Source of the DNA: Parasponia andersonii
Lineage: Eukaryota; Streptophyta; Magnoliopsida; Rosales; Cannabaceae
Direction of reading: 5' to 3'
NCBI GenBank assembly: GCA_002914805.1
Contig: JXTB01000191.1
Location: 235,293 to 299,292, forward strand
DNA length: 64,000 bases
Positions 14,501 to 26,880 of the stretch are shown here, one piece after another. The number at the start of each line of letters is the position of its first letter. The stretch's first letter is position 1. A model generated the notes under the pieces. That model did not search any database. It was not told the origin of the DNA and worked only from the letters and a program-made list of their open reading frames with translations. The position numbers and the translations under genes were made by a program.

Positions 14501-14585
14501 CTCGCTTCTGAATGTCCGAGAACACCCGGCCCAAGCCCAACTAAAGGGTTGGGCTTCGATTAATAGTTTGGGATATGATCTTTAA

Positions 14586-14966
14586 GCTATGTTTGGTAGC
14601 AAATAAAGGAGAGGGCAACCAAAAATTTTGAAGAAAAAATGAATGGAAATAAAAATTTGAGTTGTTTAGTAGAAGAGAAAATGAAAATGAAGAGAAAAGA
14701 GTAGAAAAAAAATTGTAGAACTCACTCAAATATTTTTCTCCAAAAAATGAAGAAAAAAAGGGGAAGAAAAGTTTTTTTTACTAATATTTTAAAGTAAATT
14801 TATCAAATTAATTCTGCACACTACTTCTAAAATTTTAATAAAAAAAGTAAAATAGTCATTTTAAAATATACTAGTTTCTTTCTTTCTTATATACCAAACA
14901 ATAATGGAAGAAAGATATTTTCCTTTCCATCCTTCGTATTTTCTTTCCTCTCTATTAAACATAGCC
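14586..14966. mobile_element. Harbinger/Tourist-like MITE upstream of the UBP12-type gene
   Basis: Terminal inverted repeats GCTATGTTTGG at left and TTAAACATAGCC at right, flanked on both sides by the trinucleotide TAA (14583-14585 and 14967-14969), the usual target duplication of PIF/Harbinger elements. Length 381 bp. No coding capacity. It begins about 320 bp upstream of the UBP12 start codon. Confidence 0.65.
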
Positions 14967-14969
14967 TAA

Positions 14970-15615
14970 GTGTAGTTAGTAATCTCGTGTTTTCCACTAA
15001 ATGGCTTTAATAGGATTGTTTTGTAGAATGATTTTCGAGCATTGAATAAAAATGCTCTATTTTTTAGGATAGAATTTAGTAGATTTTTTTAGTTTATGAA
15101 TAAATATATCCTTTTTATGTTTCATATTTTATTAATATCATAGTTACTCTTGAGACACAATCACTCTCACTTTTAAATTTTACTTTTAGATACTGTCAAA
15201 ATAAAAGCGAATCACTATAAATGACCATTCTCACCACCATTAATCGCCATTGACAACCTTGGATTTCTCCTTCATCTTGACGACCTTCACTCTTGTTTCT
15301 CTTTCATTCATATTGTCTTCTCGATTGGCCATTCTAGGTTCTGATGACAATAACTGCATAAAGTATGTTCTGAGCTAACTAAGATGGAGGTTGCACTAAT
15401 GGCAAGGGTAACGACTAAGGTGATGGAACTAGTTAAATGATTAGGCATTGAAGAGTATTATTTCTAGGGATGGGATTGGGACTACGATTGAGATTTGGGG
15501 CCTGGCTAAAGCTTAGGTTAATATTCATAAATTAGGATTTGTACATTATGAAATTTTTGCTACTTTGTTTTTGATTTTGGACTTTTTTACAATTAATATG
15601 TTTTCTCCTAATTTG
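14970..15615. other. Intergenic, nothing recognised
   Basis: AT-rich sequence without a supported gene, repeat terminus or RNA gene. Confidence 0.6.
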
Positions 15616-15620
15616 ATACC

Positions 15621-17289
15621 TGCTGAAAAATTAAAGTTTCAATCTTACTCTTATTTTGAAGATAACAAACATTTGATTTAGTACTAATGATTTAACTTGA
15701 GTGTATAGTAAAATGGCTTTAAAGTTCTCGCTCAAGTTAATCAAGGAATCAAGCTTGAAGATGGATGTATATGGGCCTATTAGAATCAAGCTTGATGATA
15801 GATAATCAAGATATAAGACCATGTCTAGGTAAGATATATTTCATAATTAGTCTTGCATTTGATTTAGTTCATTGCACATAGATTCTTTTTGCATTGGCTC
15901 ATACTTTAAAAAAAAATTTCAAATACTTTCAAAATAATTTTCAAACTATCTTAAGGTTAAAATAGTTATTTATTTTAGAAATTTGAAAATAAATATCATT
16001 TTCAATCTAGATAAGATTCCCTCAAAAAGTCTATTTTTAGTAATAAAAATATTTGGGAAATAATGAGATTTAAAATAACGACCAAAAAGGAACCAAAGAA
16101 ACTAATCGGTGATTTCTGATCCTAAAATAGTCGACCACTGGTTGTCAACTACTACACCTCGACCATTTGACAGTTAGAGCTAAACGCCCATTATCAGACT
16201 CTAATGGATAGTAAAAATGGTCGACCACTTTTTTGATAGACAACCAGTAACAATTGAAAACGGCTAGTTTTTGAAGATAACTTTATATATAGCGAAGTTT
16301 GACGACTTAGAATGAGAGAATATGAACCTACATTGATACCCAATTAGTTTCTTAGTGCAAAGCTCTCTTTTACTTAATTTTAACTTTCAAATCATGTTAA
16401 ACCAGTCTTAAAGCATCTATAGTGTATTATTCTAAATCTCCTAAGCCAAAATTATATTCATTATTTTGTGAGGAGAGTTTGTGAGTAAGTGTATTCGCTC
16501 TTTTATTGAAAAAGAATTTGAGTTAAGGTGAGGTTGGCACCGGAGTGATAAACAACCTAAACACAAGTGAGTTTAATACCGAATTCATAAACAGGCCGTG
16601 TATAGGTGAGGTTGCCACTAGAGTCATAAACAATCCGTGAGTTAGTGAGATTGATACCATTGTCTAAACAATCCATATAGGTGAGGTTGGCACAGGAGTC
16701 ATAAATAACCTATACATAGGTAAGTTTGGCACTGAATTCATAAACAGCTCGTGTATAAGTAAGGTTGCCACTAGAGTCATAATAACCCATGAGTTAGTAA
16801 GATTGATACCATTGTCTAAATAATCCATATAGGTGAGGTTGTCACCGAAGTCAAAACAATCTGAGGCTAGGCGTGATAGAGCCGAAATCAAGACTACTGT
16901 AAAGGACATGGTATACCTAAGAATAATTCACTCCATTTGTAAAAGGGTTGGTCAAGCTCATAATCTTGATCTAATAATGGAAATCTCAAAGCAAGTTACC
17001 GAGTGCTAGGGACGTAGCTAAACTGTCGTATTTGTCGAACCTCATAAAAATCGAGTTTGTATTTTCTCTATCCCTATACTTTTTATTTTATTGCAAGCTA
17101 TTTGATTGAGTGTTTGATATATAGTGCACTTAATTTACTTGATATTATTGCTATATACTTGGTATTATTTTTCGTTTAGCTTCAAAGTTTCAAAATAGTG
17201 GTCTATAATTTTACATAGTTGAAAAGTTTCTTAAAAAATTTTAAAACCCAATTCACCCTCTCTCTTGGGTAATCAATCTTAGGCTAACA
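15621..17289 (+). mobile_element. Copia-type solo LTR with a perfect 5-bp target duplication
   Basis: Starts TGCTGAAAAA and ends GGCTAACA. The five bases ATACC precede it (15616-15620) and follow it (17290-17294). No primer-binding site, polypurine tract or protein remnant lies next to it, so this is a solo LTR left by LTR-LTR recombination. The CACCCTCTCTCTTGGGT word near the 3' end is typical of large copia LTRs of SIRE/Maximus type. A degenerate relative lies inverted from 25511. Confidence 0.82.
16526..16880. repeat. Higher-order tandem repeat, about 152 bp made of four ~38-bp monomers, inside the solo LTR
   Basis: GGTGAGGTTG recurs near 16527, 16679 and 16832. Within each ~152-bp period four related monomers follow one another, each with a GTGAG-type start, a middle such as GCCACTAGAGTCATAAACAA and an ATCC/AACC end. 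The same monomers, inverted and diverged, occur near 25940-26160. Confidence 0.75.
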
Positions 17290-17294
17290 ATACC

Positions 17295-17408
17295 TACGAG
17301 TTTTTTTTCTTTATGTATTTCATACAATGGTTTCATTCGATTTCTTAGAGAATGTAATGTAATGAATTTCTTTTTTTTTTTTTACAAAAAATATGTAGTT
17401 ATAGTATT
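17295..17408. other. Short spacer between solo LTR and palindrome
   Basis: AT-rich sequence with a poly-T run; nothing recognised. Confidence 0.5.
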
Positions 17409-17525
17409 TGTTACGCCCCCTAGCTCAACTATACGACTATGTAGGTCAAACTAGGAAGCATTACTCTTTTATAAACCATAACTTTTGTTTTGTTCAAAAA
17501 TTTGGGCCAAATTTAAACTTTTCAA

Positions 17526-18272
17526 NNNNNNNNNNNNNNNNNNNNNNNNNNNNNNNNNNNNNNNNNNNNNNNNNNNNNNNNNNNNNNNNNNNNNNNNNNN
17601 NNNNNNNNNNNNNNNNNNNNNNNNNNNNNNNNNNNNNNNNNNNNNNNNNNNNNNNNNNNNNNNNNNNNNNNNNNNNNNNNNNNNNNNNNNNNNNNNNNNN
17701 NNNNNNNNNNNNNNNNNNNNNNNNNNNNNNNNNNNNNNNNNNNNNNNNNNNNNNNNNNNNNNNNNNNNNNNNNNNNNNNNNNNNNNNNNNNNNNNNNNNN
17801 NNNNNNNNNNNNNNNNNNNNNNNNNNNNNNNNNNNNNNNNNNNNNNNNNNNNNNNNNNNNNNNNNNNNNNNNNNNNNNNNNNNNNNNNNNNNNNNNNNNN
17901 NNNNNNNNNNNNNNNNNNNNNNNNNNNNNNNNNNNNNNNNNNNNNNNNNNNNNNNNNNNNNNNNNNNNNNNNNNNNNNNNNNNNNNNNNNNNNNNNNNNN
18001 NNNNNNNNNNNNNNNNNNNNNNNNNNNNNNNNNNNNNNNNNNNNNNNNNNNNNNNNNNNNNNNNNNNNNNNNNNNNNNNNNNNNNNNNNNNNNNNNNNNN
18101 NNNNNNNNNNNNNNNNNNNNNNNNNNNNNNNNNNNNNNNNNNNNNNNNNNNNNNNNNNNNNNNNNNNNNNNNNNNNNNNNNNNNNNNNNNNNNNNNNNNN
18201 NNNNNNNNNNNNNNNNNNNNNNNNNNNNNNNNNNNNNNNNNNNNNNNNNNNNNNNNNNNNNNNNNNNNNNNN
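17526..18272. other. Assembly gap (run of N)
   Basis: 747 undetermined bases in the left arm of the palindrome. Reading frames drawn across it have no meaning. The right arm suggests that more than 747 bases may be missing. Confidence 0.99.
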
Positions 18273-20815
18273 TAGGATCCATAAAATATACACTCCAAGT
18301 TTAGAAAATCAGATTACAAATATAAAAACTTAATCTACCACACATGACAACACTTAAATCCTTAACTAGCACACTTTAGGACTTTAAGTATAACTTTAAT
18401 CTTCTACTTAAATTCTGTGTTTCCAGCTATATATAAGGTTTTCATAAACCTTAATTCATCAAATAAAAGCTTTAATTCAAGAGCTAAAGTAATAGAAATA
18501 AATTGCCAATTCTAAATTTCACAAAAAACTCACATTGACTAGTTTGAACTTTTGTTGAAACTCTTGCCTTATACTTCCACAAAACTGATTTCTAACACTT
18601 TTAAATTGATCTTAGGACTTAAGAGGACTAAGAGAAAACATTACTTAAGTAGTATCACGTGGAGAATGGAAATAACAAAACAAAACCTAGGAAGAAATAC
18701 TAGTAGAATTACCTTGATTAGTTTGGACCTATCTTGCTTTCTTGAGCTCCAAATTGAGTTCTACCACTTGGAAACCGTTAGATATGGATAATGGGAGTTG
18801 AGAGAAGTATAGAAAGTTGCTGGAGTGGTGCAAGTCATGGCTAGGGAGGAAGAGGAAAGAAATGACCAGATTTGGTCAAAAATCAATACTTAAAGGCTAA
18901 AAATGGCATAACTTAAATTCTAAGGGGTATTTTGGGTATTTTTCACATTATTTTCCATGTGTCCAGCTCTAAAACATCCTTAGCATACTCATCACATTGC
19001 TGATCAATCCTATACACTCAAGTGCAGACCAAAATGGTAAAACCTAGCTTAGAAAATGAAATCTAGTCATACTTTGACTTATGATCCTACATGGCCAATC
19101 TTATTGTAATTTGGTGGAACCTAGTCCCATAATCAATCATTAAACATAAAAAGAAAGTCAATTAGTATTTGACCAAGTTATCAACAGACATGATTTTAAT
19201 ATATGTGCATATAGTATTATTATAATAATATATATTATAATGTATTAATGATTGATTATGGGACTAGGTTCCATCAAATTACAATAAAATTGATCATATA
19301 GGATCATAAGTCAAAGTATGATTAGATTTCACTTTCTAAGCTAGGTTTCACTATTTTGGCCTACACATGAGTGTATAGGGTTGACCAATAATGTGGTGAG
19401 TATGCTAAGGATGTTATAGAGCTGGACACATAGAAAGTAAGGTGCAAAATATCCAAAATACCCGTTAGAATTTAAGTTATGCCATTCTTAGCCTTTAAGT
19501 ATTGATTTTTGACCAAATTTGGTCATTTCTTTCCTCTTCCTCCCCAGCCACGACTTGAACTAATCTAGCTATTTTTTATACTTCTCGCAACTCTTATTAT
19601 CTATATCTAAGAGTTTCCAAGTGGTAGAACTCAATTTGAAGCTCAAGAAAGTAAGATAAATCTAAACTAGTCAAGGTAGTTCTACTAGTTCTTCTTCCTC
19701 GGTTTTGTTTTGTTATTTCAATTCTCCACTTGATACTACTTAAGTAATATTTCCTCTAGGTTCTCTTGAGTCTTAAGATCAATTTCAAAGCCTTAGAAAT
19801 CAGTTTTGTAAAAGTGGAAGGCAAGAGCTTCAACAAAAGTTCAAACTAGTCAAGGTGAGCTTTTTGTGGAATTTAGAATTGGTAATTTATTTCCATTGCT
19901 TTAGCTCTTTAATTAAAGCTTTTATTTGATGAATTAAGGTCTAAGAAAACCTTATATATAGCTGGAAACACAGAATTTAAGTGGAGGATTAAATTTAGTC
20001 TTAAAACCCCAAAGTTTGCTACTTGTAGATTCAAGTGTTTTCAAGTGCTTCCATTGTTAGAATAAGTTCCCTATACTTGAAATCTAATTTTATAAAATTG
20101 AGATGTATATTTTGTTGATCCCATGATGTAAATATATTTGTTTTGTTGCTATTTGTGACAATAGAAAAATATAAAAGTGAATTTAAACTTTGTCTAAAAC
20201 GAAAAGAATTCAAGTATATCTAGGTTCCTCTAAATGATCCTCTTTGAGTTATATATGTCGAAATTGGCTTGTTGATTGTTATTACAGATCTTAAATCATG
20301 ATTTTAATCATGTGGGAATGTCCTAAAAATAGACAAGGTGATGTCCAAATATTTTTAGAACCAAATGGTACCATTTAGAAGTAAATGGACTAGTTTCTAT
20401 GAAAGTAGATGGCAGTTGGGTTCATTTTGTGATTAGGGTTCCTTCTTTTGTAAAAGTTGTAATTCGATCTTGTGCTTGTTTTTTTTAAGCATTTTATATT
20501 GTAGTGATAATTTTACTAATAAAATTAACATCGGTTCTTCTACACACCTTATCACAAAGGATACTGACCCTTTCCACTATCTTTTCTACCAGACACAAGG
20601 TAAGTGAAGATTTATTTTAACTACATCACAAGAATAATAGTAGATACAAGATGTTTTCCTACATGCTTATGTATATTATTTCAACTATATATTATTTGTA
20701 TTGTTGTTGCAAAGTTTATGGAAACATAAGTATAGCATGATCATTTAAGCATGATTTTCAAAGAAATGAAGTTTTCCACGCATTAGATTTAAAGTAGTAT
20801 TATTGTACTGATTTT

Positions 20816-21060
20816 ATAAGATATGTTTTAAATACATTGTCTAGTCTATCTACATTGGGTAAGTATGGTTTGCATATGCGTCCTTCTCGCATAGGTGGGC
20901 ACGGCTTACCGACTGTCGGGACTGAGTATTGTACTATAAGATTTATTAGATGCATTACCTAGTCGGTCTGTGTTGGGTAGGTATGGTTCGCATTGGCCAT
21001 GTATTTTCTTCCCGCATAGGTGGGCACGGTCTACCGACTGCCGCGACTTTGTAGTGTACT
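20816..21060. repeat. Two tandem copies of about 121 bp in the palindrome's right arm
   Basis: The word GCATAGGTGGGCACGG and its surroundings (TTGGGTA.GTATGGTT upstream, TACCGACTG downstream) occur twice, about 120 bp apart, with moderate divergence. Confidence 0.7.
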
Positions 21061-21604
21061 CAAGGGCCCTATAAAGAAATGTTTTCTAAGAAAAGTGTAT
21101 CAAAATGAAAAGTTATGGAAGAAAGAGGACAATGGGAATTTCAATGAAGTTTATATATGAAACATGTTCACGAGCATACATGATTTTTACTTACTGAGCA
21201 TTAGCTCATTTAGTTTCTATGATGCAAGTGATGAGATATATGATGTATAGAGTTGCCGGTTAGCTAATACGCTTTCTTGTCGCCATGATCATACAGATGT
21301 AGATGAGCTTGATTTTTGGGCGATGTTTTCTTTGTATTTTGATATTTTGGTATGATGTAAATATCACTGCGGATGGCAAGATAAATGGATAAGAATTTTT
21401 TGGTTGTACAGTTTGTAAAGACACTTTCAGAAAGTAATATCACGCAGGTTCTTTTGTTTTAGAGTTTAAAAAGTTTAAATTAGCCCAAATTTTTGAACAA
21501 AACTAAAGTCATGGTTTATGAGAAAGTAATGCTCCCTAGTTTGACCTACATAGTCATATAATTAAGCTAGGGGGCGTAACACCTGTTATAAGACTTGGGA
21601 TGTT

Positions 21605-21649
21605 ACACACACACACTCACTCACTCACTCTCTCTCTCTCTCTCTCTCA
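21605..21649. repeat. Compound (CA)n(CACT)n(CT)n microsatellite
   Basis: Runs of CA, then CACT, then CT units just outside the right end of the palindrome. Confidence 0.9.
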
Positions 21650-22444
21650 TTTTTAACGTCTTATATATTTCAAAGAAATTCTAGGTGAAAAAAATTATAG
21701 AAAGAATAAGTCCTTGAGTAAAATCTTTTAAAATTTTTTGGGTTTTTAAGAATTTTATCATGCCAAAATTGATGAACAAAATTGAGATATGAGATAGAGA
21801 TATAATTTGTATTTTTTGAGAAAGAGAATTAGATGAAAAAGTCAGTTTGAGAAAGGAGATAGCAAGTAGAATGACAGTTCTATAATTTATTAGGAACAAA
21901 AGATCTTTTATTTTCTTCAAATTTCTTTGGTTGTTTTGCGACACATGGCACTAAGCTAAATGAGCATTTGTGCAAACATTTGAGCAAACGGTTGTTACTG
22001 ACATTCCCTTCTTTTTATTGGTCATTCCTAAGGTTTACTTTTTTGGCGTAGTGATTCTTACACTTGAAGTTTGTAAAAATGTGTCAAACATTTAACTATT
22101 TCATGAACATTTATTGCATCAATCAATATTAAGAACATCAATCTCTTTAAGCATTGATTTTTACTTTCGTATAAAATCTTAATGCCTAACAATTAACATA
22201 TATCAATGACAACATTGGCTTCATTACAGTGAAGGATTGTAAAATTGAAGTTATATTAATTGCTTTTATCTTTCCGGACAACTAAAGACGTTAAAACTGA
22301 GGTACTTTGGGGCCAATTCTATATTCATGATATACTTTAATAGTATATATACGTGACATCAATAATATAAGACGGCAAATTGGTTTATATTTTTATGATA
22401 TACAATGGTATATATATGGCACATCAATAATAAAATATACTAGA
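21650..22444. other. Intergenic, nothing recognised
   Basis: AT-rich sequence. The 87-codon minus-strand frame at 21681-21944 has no recognisable family features. Confidence 0.5.
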
Positions 22445-22676
22445 TTGCCAATTGAGTAGGTATTTTTTTTAACCTATGTATATATATATTTTTTTAAACT
22501 GTTGGATCATTATTTAATGACGATTTAACGGCTATAATAATATGTATAAAAAGACGTGCATCATTAATGTTATTTTTTTCTCTTACTTTTTACTATAAAA
22601 AATATACATGATAAAATTTAATTAGCCAAAATGATACCTATATATAGGTTAAAAAAAACTCACTGGATTGGTGCAC
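22445..22676 (-). mobile_element. MITE copy B of the (TA)n-associated family
   Basis: Left end GCCAATTGAGTAGGTATT and right end GGATTGGTGCAC, with internal GTTGGATCATTATTTAATG, AAAGACGTGCATCATTAATG and TTTAATTAGCCAAAATGATA in the same order as copy A. Orientation is the same as A and inverse to C and D. Flanked by TA-rich sequence. Confidence 0.7.
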
Positions 22677-23088
22677 TATATATTATTTTTATAATATTAT
22701 ATTATTTATAAATAAATGATATACCACTTTATAATAGTAGTAAATTATAATTTACTAGGGGTATACTGATAAATATATCACTATATTGTATACATAAATG
22801 ATAAATAAATAGTTTTTTTTAAGTGGCGGTAAATAAGTGATATATTACTTAAAAATAATGGTAATTAAATAAAATATATACTTGTAAATTAATTGCATAT
22901 TATGGTAAAACAATTACATATACCGATAAAATTATTATATAGTATGGTAAATTAATTATATACACTAATAAATTAATTATATGTATTAGTAATTAGTTAT
23001 GTACTATAAAAATTAAATACATACACTGATAGGTCAAATTAATTTACATATGTGGTAAATTCTAATTATTACAAATTAAAAAAAGATA
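22677..23088. other. AT-rich intergenic stretch
   Basis: Imperfect short repeats of ATATACTGATAAATTAATTA type; no gene seen. Confidence 0.5.
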
Positions 23089-23097
23089 TAGAAGTTA

Positions 23098-24218
23098 GGG
23101 TAAAACCTATTTTTAGTCTTAATTCTGTTTTGGCCTCTGACTTTTGAAATGACTCATTTAAAATATACAATCTATGCAAGTATCTAAATTTGACCCTTCC
23201 ATTATTTTTCTGTTATAAATGGATAGAAAAAGCTCAAATTTTCGCCCCTAAATTATTATAATTCATATTTTGACCCCCAAATTTGAAAACATCTATATCT
23301 TAGCACATTATTTATAAATGTCTCAATTTCATCTTTATATTCACTTTATTATGATAACAAATAAAAAAGACCACATATCACTCGCATGAGGTTTCTAACA
23401 AAATATCTTGAACAATTTGTAGTACAAAAATGAAGTAGTAGAAAAAAATTTTATTTAAAAATATATTTAAAAAACTAAAAATTTATTCTAGTACAAAAAT
23501 TATTTATCCCTTTGACATTAATAATTTAGTTTTGAAAATTTTTTTTGTTCTTATACTCATCATAATAAGTAAATGCTACAATAAGTATAAATATAACTAA
23601 GATGCAATGCCATTTTAATATTCAAATCAATTTTATAAAAGAGAATTTTATAAGATAACTCGAGATTTTTGTGCCAATACTCAAAAATGTAGTGCAGCCT
23701 ATTTATATTTGAGCTTAATATACCACTCAACTAGCACGATGAATCTAAAAAAGACCAAGAAAATTTCAAAATTAAATCGTAACTACAAGAGGATAACTAA
23801 TTTTTGTATAAACAAAATTTTATTTAAAAAATACTTTTAAATAAAATAAAATTTTTCTATTACCCCATTTTTATCTTTCAAATTGCTTAAAATATCTTTG
23901 TTAAAAATCTCATATGAATAACATATATTCTTTTTTGTTTGTTTTCAATAATAAAAGGACCATAGACATGAGGTTAGGACACTTTATAGATTGGATACTA
24001 AAATATGGATATTTTAAAGTTTACTAGCAAGAATATGATTATATAATAATTCGGGGGCTAAAATTAGGACTTTTTGCATTCATTTATAATGAAATAGTGG
24101 CAGAAAGGCTAAATTGAAAAACTCTCATAGATCAAATGTCTCCAACGGGCCATTTCAAAATTCGGGAGCCCAGATAAGATTAGGTCTCAAGGTCTCGGAC
24201 TAAAAATAAATTTTACCC
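23098..24218. mobile_element. Non-autonomous long-TIR element, Mutator-like
   Basis: Starts GGGTAAAACCTATTTTTAGT and ends with the inverse, ACTAAAAATAAATTTTACCC. The inverted arms extend far inward: TGAAATGACTCATTT mirrors GGGCCATTTCA, and ATAAAAAAGACC near 23360 has its mirror side near 23950. Flanking 9-mers TAGAAGTTA (23089-23097) and TAAAAGTTA (24219-24227) differ at one base; 9 bp is the target-duplication length of Mutator-like elements. No transposase reading frame. Confidence 0.68.
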
Positions 24219-24227
24219 TAAAAGTTA

Positions 24228-25510
24228 ATAAAATACATAGTTTTCTCATGATTTTTTAGGAGTCTCACATTATTAGGACAGATAGTCACTACATTAGTGA
24301 TTGATAGTTAGTTCTAGAAGAATCATGAAATTACGGTCATAAATACATTTACTATATGTCACAAATATTGTGATGCTCATAAAAGTCATTTTGAAAAATC
24401 ATCCTAGAAAAGTCATTTTTACACAAATTATTCTAGACTAGTATTTATTTTACCTAACTAATTATTTATAATAACTTATTTTTTTGTTATATTTTATACC
24501 ACTTTTTCTTTTTTGTTTGTAATTTGTCTCCACATAAATAACCTCTAAGGGAGTAGTTTAATTATTAAAAATGGTAGGTGTTAATTTTGATTAGTTATTC
24601 TTCAAAGGGGCATTAGGCTAATTACCCTATTAAAGAGGCGAAAAAAATAAACGAATGAAAGAGTCATTTTGGCCCAAATTATTTCTACCAAAGTCAATAT
24701 TCCCATTAGCATCCTGTAAAAATGTTGTTAATTGAATAATATAATTTTTGGCTTTTAGTAGAGTGATCGAAAATTAATGGTAAAAGTTCAATCTTAAAGA
24801 AATAGCTGATTATTAATTAGATTTTAGTTATTGAATCTTAAAACTAATTAGATCCGATCTCTTATTTAGCTCACAAAAAGTCCAATTGGCCACTGTTATA
24901 AATAGGACTTTTATTGGCACAAATGATTGCTCAGTAATTTTGCCAATCAAAATTCAGCCACTGCTCCCATTGCTACTATCAAAATCTGACAAAGAGAAAG
25001 AGAGGAAGAATAAACTAGTGTAGTCCAAAATTTGATTGTCAATATTTGTGTAACCTAGTTTGAGGCAAGAAAAAGAAAATTTAATTTATTCCAACAGTTA
25101 GAGAATTTTCTATAAAGCTTTCTTGGAGATTAAAGATTGCTGATCAAGAATTTCTATAGTTCGTGTCTAAGAAAGAATGCCTACACATTGAAGTATTCAA
25201 GAATGTGAAAAGAATAGACAACAAGATTTTTTAGGGACTTTGGATTCTCGTTTTCTCATCTTTTTTTTTTTTAAAGCAAGATTATGTTTTTCCTTTCAGT
25301 TTTATTTTCTCAATTTTACTTTTTTTCTTTCGTATTTTTGGACTCATTTTAGTACTTTAAGCCATAAGTGCAGAGCATGCACTTTTACCATTTAACATTT
25401 GAAATCTATTTCTTGTTTGGACTTAATTGTCACTAATCAATAAGTTAAGGAACTTAGTTGCTAAAATCAAAATCATGTGGATCAAATCATAATAACCTAC
25501 ATAGTTAAGG
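24228..25510. other. Intergenic, origin unclear
   Basis: No gene supported. TTATAAATAGG near 24897 is a good TATA-box match, followed by C/A-rich then T-rich sequence, but no reading frame follows it. This may be part of an unrecognised transposon. Confidence 0.4.
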
Positions 25511-26880
25511 TGTTAGCCCAAGACTGACAAATGAGAAGGGGGGTTGAATTGAGTTTTAAAACTTTTTAAGATACTTTTCAATTATGTAAAGCCATAGATT
25601 ACTATTTTTAAACGTTGAAGGTGAGTAAACAATAATAGCAAGCATATAACAATAATATCAAGTATATTAAACATACTATATATCAAACACTCAATCAAAT
25701 ATCTCATAATAAAGTAAAGAGCGTAGAGATAGAGAGCATGCAAACTCAGTTTTTACGAGGTTCAAGAAATATGATGATTTTGATATATCTCTAGATCTTG
25801 GCAACTTACTTTATGCTTTCCACTATCATATCAAAATTGTGAATTTGACTGGCCCTTTCATAAATAGAATGAATTTTTCTTAGACTCATCCACACCTTTA
25901 AAATAGTCTTAATTCCAACTTTATCACACCTAATCTCGGATTATTTAGATTTCAATACCAACATCACCTTCATGGATTGTTTAGATAATGGTGCTAACCT
26001 CACCAACTCACGGATTATTTAGACTCATGACAACCTCACCTATACTCGGGTTGTTTAGACTCTGGTGACAACCTCACTTAAATCAGGTTGTTTAGACTCT
26101 AGTGGTAACCTTACATATGCACGGGTTGTTTATTACTTTGGTACCAACTTCACCTCAACTCAAATAGTTTTATAATAATCAAGACTGAATACACTCAAGA
26201 ACTCTCCTCATAAAATTAATAAATATAATTTTGGCCTAGGTAATTTGAGAACAATGCACAATAGATGCTCTAAGATTTACTCAGTATAATTTGAAACTTA
26301 ATTCAATGTAGAAATAAGCTTTTGTACTTTGAAAGTAGTTAGATAATAATTTAGGTTCGTACAATCTCTCTTTTTAGTCTTAAAATAGCTTTTATTTATA
26401 AGTTTGTATGAAAACTAGCTTTTTCTAACTTTTAGATGCAGTTTTTACCATTTTCGGTCGACCAAAAATAACTTTCGGTCGACCGCCATACTAACTGTTG
26501 GTTAGTGTTTTTACAACAATCATATTTTAATGGTCATTTTTTACCAACTGATATTTTTGGTAGACTGAAAACACATTTTCGGTAGATCAAAAATCATGTT
26601 CAGACAATTTCAGCGTTTTGGCCATTTTTCAGATTCTGTCAGTTTTTGACATTTTCAAAATCTAACTTCTAAACTTATTTTAAATACTTTAAAATATTTG
26701 AAATCAATTTGAAAATAATATTTTAACTATTGCAGACTTATTTTAGTTTCACAAAGGTATTTAACATGATTTTAAATATATTTGTAACTTATTTAAACTT
26801 AAAAAATCATGTGTTAAAAAATATTTTATACTTGACATATATACTAATATATTGGTTATTTTGCTACAACATTTGAAAAA
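25511..26880 (-). mobile_element. Degenerate LTR related to the 15621 solo LTR, inverted
   Basis: The plus-strand start TGTTAGCCCAAGACTGAC and the following TTGAATTGAGTTTTAAAACT are the inverse of the last 70 bp of the solo LTR at 15621-17289. The inverse of its ~38-bp monomers follows at about 25940-26160, and GGTCGACC motifs recur near 26457-26485. The other end is uncertain (possibly near 26875) and no target duplication was found. Confidence 0.6.

Larger units (their letters stand above)
17409..21581. mobile_element. Long imperfect palindrome (foldback or head-to-head LTR structure)
   Basis: The left end TGTTACGCCCCCTAGCT is the inverse complement of the right end AGCTAGGGGGCGTAACA. The arms stay complementary inward: ACTAGTTTGAACTTTTGTTG near 18540 mirrors CAACAAAAGTTCAAACTAGT near 19830, and CCTAGTCCCATAATCAATCA near 19120 mirrors TGATTGATTATGGGACTAGG near 19248. 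The arms meet at an AT-rich loop of about 100 bp (about 19143-19243). The right arm is about 2.3 kb. The left arm is about 1.7 kb including the N gap. No coding capacity. TG...CA ends suggest an LTR origin, but no matching 5-bp flanks were found. Confidence 0.75.

Noticed and set aside
14109..14540. 143-codon minus-strand frame and two plus-strand frames at the UBP12 5' end
   Set aside because: They arise from the GA/CT microsatellite in the leader; only the 30-bp stretch 14238-14267 is coding, as exon 1 of UBP12.
17408..18333. Several reading frames of 258-298 codons
   Set aside because: They consist almost wholly of undetermined bases (N gap).
17409..21581. Full-length LTR retrotransposon
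   Set aside because: The terminal repeats are inverted, not direct, and there is no primer site or pol sequence.
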